Below, piece by piece: positions 34,760 to 43,884 of a stretch of DNA of 64,000 nt. The stretch comes from Anaerolineae bacterium. Lineage in GTDB: Bacteria > Chloroflexota > Anaerolineae > Anaerolineales > E44-bin32. The notes under the pieces were generated by a model. That model was given only the letters and a program-made list of their open reading frames with translations. It had not been told where the DNA came from and ran no database searches. Both the position numbers and the translations under genes were made by a program. The stretch is from assembly GCA_011174825.1 (NCBI GenBank), contig DUEZ01000076.1, positions 61,549 to 125,548 of the forward strand. The letters are read 5' to 3'. How positions within the stretch are numbered: position 1 is the stretch's first letter; each line of letters opens with the position of its first letter.

Positions 34760-37091
34760 ATTGCCGGCTCCCATTGGTGAGAAAGTCACCCGGGTTGATG
34801 CGTTGGTTAAAGTTACAGGTGAAGCCAAATTTGCAGACGATTTTAAGTTCGGATCGGACCTGTTATACGGCCGAATTGTCAGAAGCCCACACCCACATGC
34901 ATTGATAGAGAGAATCGACGCAGGCAAAGCACTGGCGCTCCCAGGTGTTAAAGCGGTGGTCACCGGAGAAGATACGACAAACCGAATCGGTTTGTATCTA
35001 AAAGATCGCTATACATTTTGCCGAGACCGCGTCCGTTATGTTGGCGATCCAGTGGCAGGGGTTATAGCGACCAGCGTAGACATCGCTGAAGCTGGATGTA
35101 AGCTCATCGAGATCGAGTATCAGATGTTAGAGCCCGTCCTTGACCCCCTGCAGGGTATACAAGAGGACGCACCACTGATCCATCCTGAACTCGGAGAGTA
35201 TCCTGTCGCGGATTTCATCTTCCCTAAACCTGGGACCAACATTTCAAACCACTTTAAAGTACGCAAAGGCGATGTGGAAGGTACCTGGTCCGATTGCGAA
35301 GTAATCGTCGAACGTAGCTTCCGTGTACCACACATTCAGCACGCGCCGATCGAACCTCATGTGGCAATTGCTCAAGTCGATCATACAGGTCGGATCACAT
35401 TGTGGGGAAGCAGCCAATCACCATTCGCACAACGCAACTTGATCGCTGAATCATTAGGGATATCACAACGCGAAGTACGCGTGATTTCCCCTTATGTAGG
35501 AGGTGGGTTCGGATCCAAGGCGGGTGTCTCCATGGAGGCCTTGGCTGTAGTGATGGCCCAAGCTGTACCGGGACATCCTGTCAAGCTGCGTCTTACTCGA
35601 GAGGAGGAGTTCTTCTGCGCCTTTGTGCGTCAAGGCTTAGTGGCGAAGATCAAGGTTGGTGCAGCGAACAATGGGAAACTGTTGGCAATGAAGACCGAGT
35701 ATTACTGGGACGCTGGAGCATACACCGAGTACGGTGTCAACATCACCCGTGCTGCCGGTTACTCGTCAACAGGCCCTTATGAGGTCCCAAACGTTTGGTG
35801 TGATTCCTATTGTGTTTACACCAACCACCCTGTTGGTGGTCCAATGCGTGGATTTGGCATGCCTGAAATCCATTGGGGCATCGAACAGGTCATGGATATC
35901 GTTGCCGAGGAACTTCAGATGGACAAGGTGGAATTCCGTTTGAAGAATTGTCTGCGTGCAGGATCGAGCACGGCCACAGGTTCGGAGATGCATCCAACAG
36001 GTTTAAAAGAATGCATTACCAAGTCAGCGCAGGCGATCCAATGGGGTACAGAAGAAACCGCCAGTGCGCCTCATAAACGCCGAGGCAAAGGTGTTGCGAT
36101 TATGTGGAAGGCTCCAGCGATGCCGCCCAACGCAGGCTCTTCTGCCTGGGTCCGGTTTAATGAAGACGCTACCATATCACTTGGTATCGGAGGACAGGAG
36201 CTTGGGCAAGGCTCACATACCGTTGCAGCGCAGATGGCAGCCGCCACCTTGGGTGTTCCAATGGACTGGATCCACATCAGCGGACCTCTCGACACCGAGT
36301 ACAGCCCTTATGAGTGGCAGACTGTCGCCAGCCGATTAACGTGGTCGATGGGCAACGCTATCGTCGAGGCCGCCCAAGATGCTCGGGAGCAAATCCTCGA
36401 TCTCGTAGCACAACAGTGGGGTGAAGATCCCCAAAACCTCGATATTAAGGATGGGCTGGTACTATCCTACAGATCTGAACAGGTCCTTCCACTGCAGAAC
36501 CTTGTGGTTTATGGTTTACCCAAACCTGATGGCTCTGGCTGGAGAGGCGGTCCGATCATCGGGCATGGAAATTTTATGCCGACCTATGTAACGTCCCTCG
36601 ATGTTGAGACCGGGCAGGGCGAACGGGCCGTTGTACACTTCACAACCGGTTGTCAGGCGGTCGATCTAGAAGTGGATACAGAGACAGGTCAAATAAGGCT
36701 CCTGCGCGTAGCCTCTGCCTTCGATGTGGGTAGAGCGATCAACCCAGATCAAGTACGAGCTCAAATGGAAGGAGGCGTTGTACAGGGAGCAAGCACGACA
36801 ATTCTTGAGCGTCTACAGCTTGTAGATGGTGTACCGATTAACCCAAGCTTTGTGGACTATCGAATCGCTTCAACGGTCGATGCACCCGAGGAGATCATAA
36901 CGATCATCGTTGAGGTACCGCAAGATGACGGTCCTTGGGGCGCACGTGGTATCGGCGAACACTCCATGGTCCCAACGGCTCCAGCTATCGCCAACGCCCT
37001 TGCTGACGCGTTAGGTCTCCGAATTCTCGATCTACCGCTGACCGCAGAGAAAGTGTTCTTTGCACTCCAAGAAAAAGGAGGGGCGACATAG
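34743..37091 (+). CDS. Molybdenum hydroxylase large subunit (xanthine dehydrogenase family)
   Basis: This molybdopterin-binding subunit of about 782 residues has VGGGFGSKAG, GPMRGFGMPEIHW, GIGGQELGQGSHT and, near the C-terminus, GARGIGEHSM containing the catalytic Glu of the family. ATG 34743 is used, with a GGGAGGG ribosome site inside the previous gene. The family hydroxylates N-heterocycles, purines, aldehydes or CoA-activated aromatics with water-derived oxygen. The active-site loop does not show the AYRGAGR signature of CO dehydrogenase. Substrate specificity cannot be read directly. Its place among FdrA, DUF1116, DUF2877 and a cyclase favours a nitrogen heterocycle. Confidence 0.92.
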   Translation: MTEAYKLPAPIGEKVTRVDALVKVTGEAKFADDFKFGSDLLYGRIVRSPHPHALIERIDAGKALALPGVKAVVTGEDTTNRIGLYLKDRYTFCRDRVRYVGDPVAGVIATSVDIAEAGCKLIEIEYQMLEPVLDPLQGIQEDAPLIHPELGEYPVADFIFPKPGTNISNHFKVRKGDVEGTWSDCEVIVERSFRVPHIQHAPIEPHVAIAQVDHTGRITLWGSSQSPFAQRNLIAESLGISQREVRVISPYVGGGFGSKAGVSMEALAVVMAQAVPGHPVKLRLTREEEFFCAFVRQGLVAKIKVGAANNGKLLAMKTEYYWDAGAYTEYGVNITRAAGYSSTGPYEVPNVWCDSYCVYTNHPVGGPMRGFGMPEIHWGIEQVMDIVAEELQMDKVEFRLKNCLRAGSSTATGSEMHPTGLKECITKSAQAIQWGTEETASAPHKRRGKGVAIMWKAPAMPPNAGSSAWVRFNEDATISLGIGGQELGQGSHTVAAQMAAATLGVPMDWIHISGPLDTEYSPYEWQTVASRLTWSMGNAIVEAAQDAREQILDLVAQQWGEDPQNLDIKDGLVLSYRSEQVLPLQNLVVYGLPKPDGSGWRGGPIIGHGNFMPTYVTSLDVETGQGERAVVHFTTGCQAVDLEVDTETGQIRLLRVASAFDVGRAINPDQVRAQMEGGVVQGASTTILERLQLVDGVPINPSFVDYRIASTVDAPEEIITIIVEVPQDDGPWGARGIGEHSMVPTAPAIANALADALGLRILDLPLTAEKVFFALQEKGGAT

Positions 37092-37099
37092 CACCGATC

Positions 37100-37966
37100 G
37101 TGGAAGCCCTATCCATCACTCCTCGGATCCAGGACTGGTTGTTGGAGACGACCGAGGCCAAGGTGATGTACTGTTCCGATAAGGTATGCAACCTCATCAA
37201 TACGCATGAGGGTGTGATCTCGATCACCACGCCTTGTGTTCATCATGGACCTTTCAGCGTGATGATCCCCCCGATCGATCTCTCTCTCTATGTCAACTCA
37301 AAGGTAAACGTGAGCATAATCCCAAATGGGCTTCAGGTAGGGACCCTAGAGATCGACACCAGGTTTGCTCAGCTCTGGGATCCAGAACCGCCATGGTTCT
37401 CCTTAAAAGAGAGGAATGCGCTTTGTAAAGATGGTCTGCATATCGTGATCGAGATCCTGACACAATTTGCTCCCCCAGAAAGTCTTGCAGGGCTTGTTGC
37501 ACATCTACCTAGAGCCCAATCACCTATAGAGGAGAAGATCCTGGCATTGGCCCGCGAGCCTGCGAATCAATTGATCAGGGGGCTTCAAACGGACGATGCA
37601 AATCAGTGTGCTCGAGGTGCAAGCGGATTAGCAGGTTTAGGTGTTGGATACACACCCGATGGGGATGATTGGATACTGGGCAGCTTACTCGCAGCCTGGA
37701 TATCGAAACCTAGCCAAGAAGCAAAACGCCTCAGCACGGCAATCGCTGAAGCGGCTATGCCTTTATCGACACCGATTTCTGCCGCATGGATCGGCGCCGC
37801 AAGCCGAGGCGAGTGTGCTGAGCCCTGGCACAACTTCTTTGATTGCTTGTCAACGGGAAGCGAAAACAAAATCCGAGAAGCGAGCAAACAATTAATTTCC
37901 CTTGGACACTCCTCGGGAGCAAGCGCACTGGCTGGGTTCCTTGCCTTATTCAATGGAAAAATGTAG
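37100..37966 (+). CDS. DUF2877 protein (YlbF/AllH-like)
   Basis: This 288-residue protein belongs to the DUF2877 family. The hallmark GVGYTPDGDDWILGSLLA is a glycine-rich, double-Asp motif, and a second conserved segment near the end reads GHSSGASALAGFLA. It starts at GTG 37100, nine bases after the Mo-hydroxylase stop, so it probably belongs to the same transcript. In E. coli the homologue AllH works with AllF and AllG as oxamate carbamoyltransferase. It is unusual that its gene lies about 6.6 kb from DUF1116 and 9 kb from FdrA, with a hydroxylase between, rather than in a compact three-gene set. Confidence 0.87.
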   Translation: MEALSITPRIQDWLLETTEAKVMYCSDKVCNLINTHEGVISITTPCVHHGPFSVMIPPIDLSLYVNSKVNVSIIPNGLQVGTLEIDTRFAQLWDPEPPWFSLKERNALCKDGLHIVIEILTQFAPPESLAGLVAHLPRAQSPIEEKILALAREPANQLIRGLQTDDANQCARGASGLAGLGVGYTPDGDDWILGSLLAAWISKPSQEAKRLSTAIAEAAMPLSTPISAAWIGAASRGECAEPWHNFFDCLSTGSENKIREASKQLISLGHSSGASALAGFLALFNGKM

Positions 37967-38325
37967 TCACATGTTTTAGGGTGCGCAGCGTAGGCTGAAG
38001 CTTGCGGTTACAGAATATCAACCCCGGACGATGAGAGGAAACATACTCTCCTTTCGTGATACCTCAATTTACACTGTAGGGGCGCAAGGCCGTGCGCCCC
38101 TACGATGATTTTGGGGTACAAGCGCCCTTGCGAGGAGTTGATATTTGTTGCAGCCACAACTTTTAGGGTGAATAGCGCGGGCTGAAGCCAGCGGCTGAAT
38201 CCCCTCTCCCCTGTGGGGAGAGGGTTAGGGTGAGGGGAGCTTGAGTTGTTACATTCACCCTCACCCCTCCCTCTCCCTAAAAGGGAGAGGGAGAGAAATC
38301 TTGGTGTTGGCGTAGTCACCGTGAA
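37967..38325. repeat. Convergent intergenic region with three repeat structures
   Basis: This 359-base region between convergent operons contains no gene. GTAGGGGCGC (38076-38085) and GCGCCCCTAC (38094-38103) form a perfect 10-bp hairpin. CCCTCTCCC/GGGAGAGGG units between 38200 and 38296 form nested inverted repeats. Two direct copies of a TTTAGGGTG...AGCG...GGCTGAAGC...GCGG motif begin near 37975 and 38160. The structures may act as bidirectional transcription barriers. Their type is typical of dispersed non-coding repeats in environmental genomes. Confidence 0.65.
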
Positions 38326-39141
38326 CTAGATTTCTTTTGGAAGGAGATCTAACCCAATGAGCGCTGCACCTAAGGCCCCTATCAACTGAGGGTGATGTGG
38401 GATGATCACCTGCTCACCAGTCTCCTCTTGCAGTAAGTGCGGAATCGCTGGATTCAGGACCACACCCCCAGAAAGCATGAGAGGGGGTCTGAGACCGACG
38501 CTTCGAATCATGGCCACAACACGTTTAACCAACGACCGATGTAACCCCCTAAGGATAGGCTCTGTGGCAACGCCATGAGCTATCAGAGATATGACTTCCG
38601 ACTCGGCGAAGACCGTGCAGGTACTTGAGATCGGCACCTCCTCTTCGGTGGAGAGGGTCACTTCCCCTAATCGATCTAAAGCCACCCCTAATCGACTGGC
38701 GGTGTTCTCGAGAAATCTTCCCGTACCGGCTGCGCACTTGTCATTCATCGAGAAATCAATCACCTCACCCTTTGGACTGATGCCGATGACTTTGCTGTCC
38801 TGACCGCCAATATCAACCAAAGTGCCCCCATGACCGAGCTCTCGATAGATCCCCCTCGCGTGGCAGGTGATCTCGGTAACCTTACGTGTCGCTTGCAGAA
38901 CAAGCTTGCGTCCATAACCTGTCGCAATGAGAGGGACACCATTTTTCTGCCCACCATCTTTGGGATCAGAGGGTGTGGTTGTGACTTCACGTGCCAATTC
39001 TAGAAACCTCTCAACCTGTTTTCCAACTTGAGGATCTGCCTGCTCCAATAGATGCCACACGATATGGCCCTTATCGTCAATCCCAACGATCTTGGCGGTT
39101 GTTGAACCTACGTCGATTCCCAATGCACATACCTCAGCCAT
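38326..39141 (-). CDS. 2-hydroxyacyl-CoA dehydratase / benzoyl-CoA reductase activator ATPase (BadF/HgdC type)
   Basis: This 271-residue ASKHA-fold ATPase begins with GIDVGSTTAKIVGID and has ATGYGRK, DIGGQDSKV and the cluster-binding segment MNDKCAAGTGRFLE. The dimer binds one [4Fe-4S] cluster and uses ATP to inject a low-potential electron into the partner dehydratase or reductase. It lies two bases after the larger catalytic subunit and is the last gene of a three-gene minus-strand operon. Only one activator gene is present, as in HgdC systems, rather than the BcrA/BcrD pair. Confidence 0.93.
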   Translation of the reverse strand: MAEVCALGIDVGSTTAKIVGIDDKGHIVWHLLEQADPQVGKQVERFLELAREVTTTPSDPKDGGQKNGVPLIATGYGRKLVLQATRKVTEITCHARGIYRELGHGGTLVDIGGQDSKVIGISPKGEVIDFSMNDKCAAGTGRFLENTASRLGVALDRLGEVTLSTEEEVPISSTCTVFAESEVISLIAHGVATEPILRGLHRSLVKRVVAMIRSVGLRPPLMLSGGVVLNPAIPHLLQEETGEQVIIPHHPQLIGALGAALIGLDLLPKEI

Positions 39142-39143
39142 CG

Positions 39144-40466
39144 CTATCTCTCCAGCATTTCCACAAACGCCGCTAACCGATTGGCGACTTGTTCTTCAGC
39201 AAAACAACGGAAATCATTGTGATCCGCCTCTAGCAACAGCGCTGGTTTCTCGTGCTCTCGGATCAGTCGATCACGCTGATCCATCTGGCCGATGGAGTAA
39301 GGTTTGCATGACCGATCGGAGTGAAGGATTACACCATCGAGTCGATATTCTTCGATCATCCGTTGCATGGTTTTTAGTTTATGTCCTGTGCCACGGTTGA
39401 GGATGACATAGGTACACGCAAGGGCGAAAGACTCTAGTCCTCTCTCAACCTTATAAAACGGAGCCAACTCACCCCAAGCGTTGGTGTAGGTTGAGGCCAC
39501 GATGGCGATACCGTGTTCCCCCAAGAATTCGGCAATATACCTTAACCTGTACCATATGGGCAGGTTGTCCCAAAGCAAACGCTTCCTCTCCCCCTTCACC
39601 GCTCCGATCCCCTTTGCGATGCGTTCATCTACCTCCTTTAACATCGCAGCATAGAAATCTACTGTGGCTGCATCCCCACGCATTTCCACGATAGGCGCCA
39701 TCTGGATGAACTGATCGATAACCGAGATCGGTGCAGGTCTATGCTGGTTGCGTTCTATAATTTCCAACCACAACTCGGTAGCCAGTTTACTTAAGCGACC
39801 GACTTCTTCTAGTCTACGCTCTTCCAGCGATTTGCCCGCGACGCGCTCTGCCACTGGAATGGCTTCTTCAAGTTGACGCAGGACAAATTGCACAGCGTGT
39901 TCGCTAGCTTCAGATTGATATACAAAGGGGGTATCAATGACGATCAGGGGGATGTTGAAATGTCGGGCCAGTACCCGGTACCAGAAGAGAACCGTCTGGC
40001 AGATATTTGTACATGCGAGGAGAAGGTCTGGCCTGGGAAGTTTGCCAACTGGTGTCATACCAGAAAACAGTGTCCCAAAATCAGTACGAGCATAGGAACA
40101 AATATCCTGCGAGTATCCGGCTTCTTCCGCTTCCGACATGATGTCTACTGCAACCCGCGCAGTGCCACAGATCGCGGCGTGGTTCTCTGGATAGACGATG
40201 TAATAGTCAAGTGCCTTAAGCAGCTCGACCGGAGCGCCCGAGGTCACCCAGGCAACTTTGGATCGCTGGTTTGCATAATGGCCTCGTAGCCAATGTCGTG
40301 TGACGAGATCCTTGTTCCGCCATGAGACTTTAAGGGGCGGGGCTAAGTTTCCACTTTTCCAGCCTCTCCGCGCCGTTTGCTCCCTCAACCAGATACTAAA
40401 CCTCAAGATTGATGGGCCGAGGATATTTACATTCCAATGATAGCGAAGGGAGTCGACAAGGTTCAT
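39144..40466 (-). CDS. 2-hydroxyacyl-CoA dehydratase D-component / BcrB-like subunit
   Basis: This 440-residue member of the HgdB/FldB/BcrB family has the cluster-binding segment [20 protein letters not shown] and the C-terminal signature [14 protein letters not shown]...EADHNDFR, both with conserved cysteines. It binds a [4Fe-4S] cluster and, with its partner, either dehydrates a 2-hydroxyacyl-CoA or reduces an aromatic acyl-CoA by ketyl-radical chemistry. Its start overlaps the previous gene by four bases (40463-40466), which indicates coupled synthesis of the heterodimer. The reaction type cannot be separated from sequence alone. Confidence 0.9.
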   Translation of the reverse strand: MNLVDSLRYHWNVNILGPSILRFSIWLREQTARRGWKSGNLAPPLKVSWRNKDLVTRHWLRGHYANQRSKVAWVTSGAPVELLKALDYYIVYPENHAAICGTARVAVDIMSEAEEAGYSQDICSYARTDFGTLFSGMTPVGKLPRPDLLLACTNICQTVLFWYRVLARHFNIPLIVIDTPFVYQSEASEHAVQFVLRQLEEAIPVAERVAGKSLEERRLEEVGRLSKLATELWLEIIERNQHRPAPISVIDQFIQMAPIVEMRGDAATVDFYAAMLKEVDERIAKGIGAVKGERKRLLWDNLPIWYRLRYIAEFLGEHGIAIVASTYTNAWGELAPFYKVERGLESFALACTYVILNRGTGHKLKTMQRMIEEYRLDGVILHSDRSCKPYSIGQMDQRDRLIREHEKPALLLEADHNDFRCFAEEQVANRLAAFVEMLER

Positions 40467-41557
40467 TGGATCATCTCGAAGAAAGCTTCAATCCTCGTCA
40501 TCGCTTGGCTGGAGATGGGATCGCTGATATCAATCTCGATCGTTGTCGTTGGAATACCAATCTCACCCAGTCCTCTTCGCAGGTCTGGAAGATCGAACAA
40601 CTCCGGTTCGCAGAACTTGACATTATAGAAGATAGCTCCTTGCGCACCCGTGGAATCAATCATCCGCTGAAGATGATCAAGACGATCCTGAATGGGACTA
40701 CCTCGGCACCAATCAGGTGACACACCCAGAATACTCTCAGCCATGCGTAAGAAAGGATCCTGATTACTTCCAGGTGGGTACAAGCGACGGCCACAACATG
40801 CCAAGTCATCCGCAGCGACTCGCCCACCGAATTGGGAGATGGTTTTAAGCAATCCCATCGGCTCAGGGACGATCCCAGACAGGATGATGGGGATACCATC
40901 TTGTTGGCCATCAAACGGACCAACGAGGATGGATTGAGCAAGCTCAATGAAGTCCTCAGCCGGTAGATATTCACGTGCCCGAATATTAAGGTAAAAATCA
41001 TAATCTGTAAGTTGAAGGCTCCCTCGCTGTTTGTGAAGGCGTGCTAGCAGCTCATCTGCAATCTCCTCGCGCCGGATGCTCTCTACGAGGACTTCATCCG
41101 ATGGCGATTTCTGGGTGATTTCCTCTAAGCGCGCGTAGAGTAACTGCAGTTCTTCAGCAAAGAAAATCTCCCCTTCCTTACGATCGTTCCTTGGCACATA
41201 AATGGGTATGGCTGGTTGCTTAGGAGGGAGGAAGTCCAACAAAATACTTCCCAAACCTTGGAGGGAATCACAAGCATGCGGGATCATGATGAGATCCGCA
41301 ACATCTAACCCTCCCGTTAGTATGAAAGAAAGCGCGTTGCGGACGATGGAACAAACATAGGGTTGCACATGAGCAGCCCCATAGCTGACATCGACTTGAG
41401 GAGGTCCCCATACCTCCATCGGGAGGATGTTGAACGCACGTAAGAGAGCACGAGGGTAATGGATTGGTAGAACTGCAGCGACCAGTCCACCATGCTGCTT
41501 GAATTGCCTTGCCACCTGTGATCGACGGGGAATGGAGAAGATATTCTCAGTAGTCAT
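40463..41557 (-). CDS. 2-hydroxyacyl-CoA dehydratase second subunit / BcrC-like
   Basis: This 364-residue partner subunit of the same superfamily has [17 protein letters not shown] and the C-terminal [18 protein letters not shown]...EIDISDP. The cysteines in these two segments, together with the Cys of an N-terminal [10 protein letters not shown] segment, are the probable [4Fe-4S] ligands. It is the first gene of the minus-strand operon (second subunit, larger subunit, activator). A weak purine stretch lies upstream of its ATG. The operon converges on the DUF2877 gene and could act on a CoA ester made by the upstream cluster. Confidence 0.88.
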   Translation of the reverse strand: MTTENIFSIPRRSQVARQFKQHGGLVAAVLPIHYPRALLRAFNILPMEVWGPPQVDVSYGAAHVQPYVCSIVRNALSFILTGGLDVADLIMIPHACDSLQGLGSILLDFLPPKQPAIPIYVPRNDRKEGEIFFAEELQLLYARLEEITQKSPSDEVLVESIRREEIADELLARLHKQRGSLQLTDYDFYLNIRAREYLPAEDFIELAQSILVGPFDGQQDGIPIILSGIVPEPMGLLKTISQFGGRVAADDLACCGRRLYPPGSNQDPFLRMAESILGVSPDWCRGSPIQDRLDHLQRMIDSTGAQGAIFYNVKFCEPELFDLPDLRRGLGEIGIPTTTIEIDISDPISSQAMTRIEAFFEMIQ

Positions 41558-41668
41558 ATGCTACCTATTTCAGACAATGTAAATGTTAGCACAAATAGAA
41601 GCCTTCGCTCGAATGACAGCTATAACATCCGATGGATGCACTGAAGAAAACCGCGAGCAGTAAGGAGA

Positions 41669-41903
41669 GGGGCTGTCTCAAAAGCCATGCTCATGGACAG
41701 CAAGAATACCTTTACGGCGTGATGCCATTGCGAGGAGACCTTCGGCGGAGTTTATCCCGAGCAAAGTCGAGGGGCTCAGGACATTCGGCTCCGCGACGAA
41801 GCAATCTCCAAGCCACAACAGGGAGATTGCTTCGCCTTCGGTTCGCAATCGATGCTACAAGCACTACACTGCCCTGCTTGGGTACCACTTTTGAGACAGT
41901 CCC
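41669..41903. mobile_element. MITE-like element with 16-bp terminal inverted repeats
   Basis: The left end GGGGCTGTCTCAAAAG (41669-41684) and right end CTTTTGAGACAGTCCC (41888-41903) match at 15 of 16 positions when inverted. Inside the 235-bp unit is a second hairpin, CGAAGCAATCTCC...GGAGATTGCTTCG, and a CATTGCGAGGAG stretch related to common dispersed repeats. No transposase is encoded, and a 116-codon frame covering it has no homology that I recognise. No clear target duplication is visible. The rest of 41558-42029 holds only the promoter region of the next gene. Confidence 0.65.
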
Positions 41904-41987
41904 AGTCCTACTTGACCTTTTTTTAGTGGATTCATTCTTTGTGGGCTCAACGAGAATCGTTTATCCACATTCAACATTGTAGAGTGT

Positions 41988-41993
41988 TATAAT
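41988..41993 (+). promoter_or_regulatory. Candidate -10 element for tatA
   Basis: A perfect TATAAT lies 36 bases before the tatA start. A matching -35 at 17 bases is poor, so this is a candidate only. It is the best promoter-like hexamer in the upstream gap. Confidence 0.35.
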
Positions 41994-42029
41994 GGGAAAC
42001 ACGCTGAATTATTTTCTGCGGAGGTGATC

Positions 42030-42224
42030 ATGCGATTGCCAGGTGGATGGGAATGGATCATCATCTTAATTATCATGATCTTGCTCTTCGGCCCTGGCCG
42101 CTTAAGCAAGATCGCGGGGGAGATCGGAAAAAGTATTCGCGAGTTCCGATCCGGAATCCAAGAGATGGAGGAAGAGGATTCTCCCCAACCTGAGGAAACA
42201 AAGCAAGACGAAGACCAAGGATAA
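42030..42224 (+). CDS. tatA: Twin-arginine translocase subunit TatA
   Basis: This 64-residue protein has an N-terminal membrane helix (WEWIIILIIMILLFGP), the FGPGRLSKIAGEIGKSIREFR hinge and amphipathic helix, and an acidic tail. This is the canonical TatA/TatE layout. ATG 42030 is preceded by GCGGAGG; a GTG six bases earlier is unlikely. TatA oligomers form the pore through which folded proteins with twin-arginine signals cross the membrane. No tatC or tatB is nearby. It is monocistronic and ends in a strong terminator. Confidence 0.93.
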   Translation: MRLPGGWEWIIILIIMILLFGPGRLSKIAGEIGKSIREFRSGIQEMEEEDSPQPEETKQDEDQG

Positions 42225-42246
42225 CTTGGAAGTAAATTCTGAATGG

Positions 42247-42272
42247 AACCAGCCCAAGGGCTGGTTTTTTTT
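42247..42272 (+). terminator. Rho-independent terminator after tatA
   Basis: AACCAGCCC pairs with GGGCTGGTT around a two-base loop, followed by a run of eight T (42265-42272). It lies 22 bases after the tatA stop. Confidence 0.9.
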
Positions 42273-42344
42273 CATACTCAGACAATCGAAATCAACGCAC
42301 ATGCTATGTCAGCCAAGATTTGATAAATCATAACAAAAATGCAC

Positions 42345-42480
42345 CCTGAGCCGGCATTGTCCTGCCTGTCCTGAGCTCGCCGAAGGAAGCATGTCGAAGG
42401 ATCGAAGAGTGCGTGCTACATTTATGTGTCATCCTTCGTCTGGTTTCGTCCTGAGCCTGTCGAAAGACACAGGATGACTT
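42345..42480. repeat. Dispersed CATCCT...AGGATGAC repeat
   Basis: GTCATCCTTCG at 42428 and AGGATGAC at 42471-42478 form an inverted pair around CCTGAGCCTGTCGAAAG. An adjacent GTCCTGAGCTCGCCGAAGG unit starts near 42360. Related copies occur near 32970-33300, 47880-48140 and 57165-57235. There is no coding potential. Confidence 0.6.
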
Positions 42481-42555
42481 TCGTTTATAGGAATCTTCGT
42501 TTTCATCATGATCTTGTACTTGCACCGTAACCATGTAAATTACGAAACTGTGTCG

Positions 42556-43722
42556 CTACTGCTTGCTCAATATCCGCTCCAACGCTGTTAACAAAAGTAG
42601 GACATTTTCGGCTCTCGAAGAATATCCCATCAACCCAATCCGCCATACCTTTCCTTTCAATTCACCTAACCCCCCAGCGATTTCGATATTGTAGTCATTA
42701 AGGAGTTGTTTGCGGACCTTGAGATCATCGACCCCATCTGGGATTCTCACTGTTGTCAGCGGTTCTAGACGGAATTTCATTGGAACATGAAGACTTAAGT
42801 CCAAATCCTCAAGTCCCTCCCACAAGAGCTCAGCATTTTGCCGATGTCTTTGCCAACGGTTCTCCAATCCCTCCTCTGCAATCACACGTAACCCTTCGTA
42901 GAGTGCATAGTTGGCAGAGATTGGGGCGGTATGATGATACGTCCGCTCGGTTCCCCAATACTTCTGCACCATACTTAGATCGAGATACCAATTAGCTACG
43001 ATTGTTTTACGCTCGCTCAGTTTCTCTTCAGCCTTTGGACTTACCGTGATCGGTCCAAGCCCTGGCGGAACACTGAGACACTTTTGCGTCCCACTATAGC
43101 AAACATCGATCCCTACCTCGTCGACACTTACCGGAATACCTCCGAGTGAAGTCACCGCATCGACGATCAGAATCCCTCCCTGATCGTGAACAACTTTAGC
43201 GATATCGCCTAACGGTTGCTTGGCCCCAGTTGATGTCTCCGCGTGAACTATCGCTACTACCTTTGCTTGATGAGCGGTGAGAGCCTCCTTAACCTCCTTT
43301 GGAGTAAAAACCTCCCCCCACGATCGATGGATCGTAGAAATCTCCCCGCCATAGCGTTGTATCATGTCCGTTAAACGATGTCCAAAATAGCCATTAATAC
43401 ACACCAGGACTGGATCCCCGGGTTCTATAAAATTAGCCACCGCAGCTTCCATCGCCGCGCTTCCTGTTCCGGAGATCGGGATGGTTAGTTGATTCTTCGT
43501 TTGGAATACATAGCGTAACAAATCCTGGGTCCTGTCCATAAGCTGCAGAAAATATGGATCCAGATGCCCAATAACTGGAGCCGCCATAGCTCGAAGAACC
43601 CTCGGATGTACCATACTAGGACCAGGGCCGAGCAGGACTCGAGGGCCGCTATCCAATTCTGGATAATGCTTTGGGTCGAACACATTCGGGCTACTCATGT
43701 TCTCAGTCTCCTCCGTCATCAA
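42556..43722 (-). CDS. Class V aminotransferase (alanine/serine/ureidoglycine-glyoxylate type)
   Basis: This PLP enzyme of up to 388 residues belongs to the AGT/SGAT/PucG branch. Motifs include LLGPGPSMVHPRVL, the cofactor Asp region VDAVTSLGGIPV and the PLP-binding Lys in SGTQKCLSVPPGLG. The C-terminal GGLGELKGKVWRIGLMG is also typical. Met9 is an alternative start. It transfers an amino group to or from glyoxylate or pyruvate. PucG-type members act on ureidoglycine in purine breakdown, which would fit the AllFGH-like genes in the window, but alanine-glyoxylate or serine-glyoxylate activity is equally possible. A paralogue lies at 55948-57057. Confidence 0.88.
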   Translation of the reverse strand: MMTEETENMSSPNVFDPKHYPELDSGPRVLLGPGPSMVHPRVLRAMAAPVIGHLDPYFLQLMDRTQDLLRYVFQTKNQLTIPISGTGSAAMEAAVANFIEPGDPVLVCINGYFGHRLTDMIQRYGGEISTIHRSWGEVFTPKEVKEALTAHQAKVVAIVHAETSTGAKQPLGDIAKVVHDQGGILIVDAVTSLGGIPVSVDEVGIDVCYSGTQKCLSVPPGLGPITVSPKAEEKLSERKTIVANWYLDLSMVQKYWGTERTYHHTAPISANYALYEGLRVIAEEGLENRWQRHRQNAELLWEGLEDLDLSLHVPMKFRLEPLTTVRIPDGVDDLKVRKQLLNDYNIEIAGGLGELKGKVWRIGLMGYSSRAENVLLLLTALERILSKQ

Positions 43723-43884
43723 ATTATGGTTCTTATACTGTCGCAGATTCGCATCTTACGGCAGGCTGCTCATCAATGTGTAGTTGTGACCTTCGAGTGA
43801 CGATTCGAGAAGCCCACAAATATTTCATCGTTCATGTTATTCGTGACATTTGATTATCTAATTGGGTGTTTTGTGTTGTACATC

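Noticed and set aside
41669..41903. Complete insertion sequence
   Set aside because: Terminal inverted repeats are present but no transposase frame exists inside or beside the element, so it is called MITE-like only.
41632..41982. Plus-strand 116-codon frame
   Set aside because: It spans the MITE-like element and its inverted repeats. The composition is repeat-derived and there is no recognisable domain.
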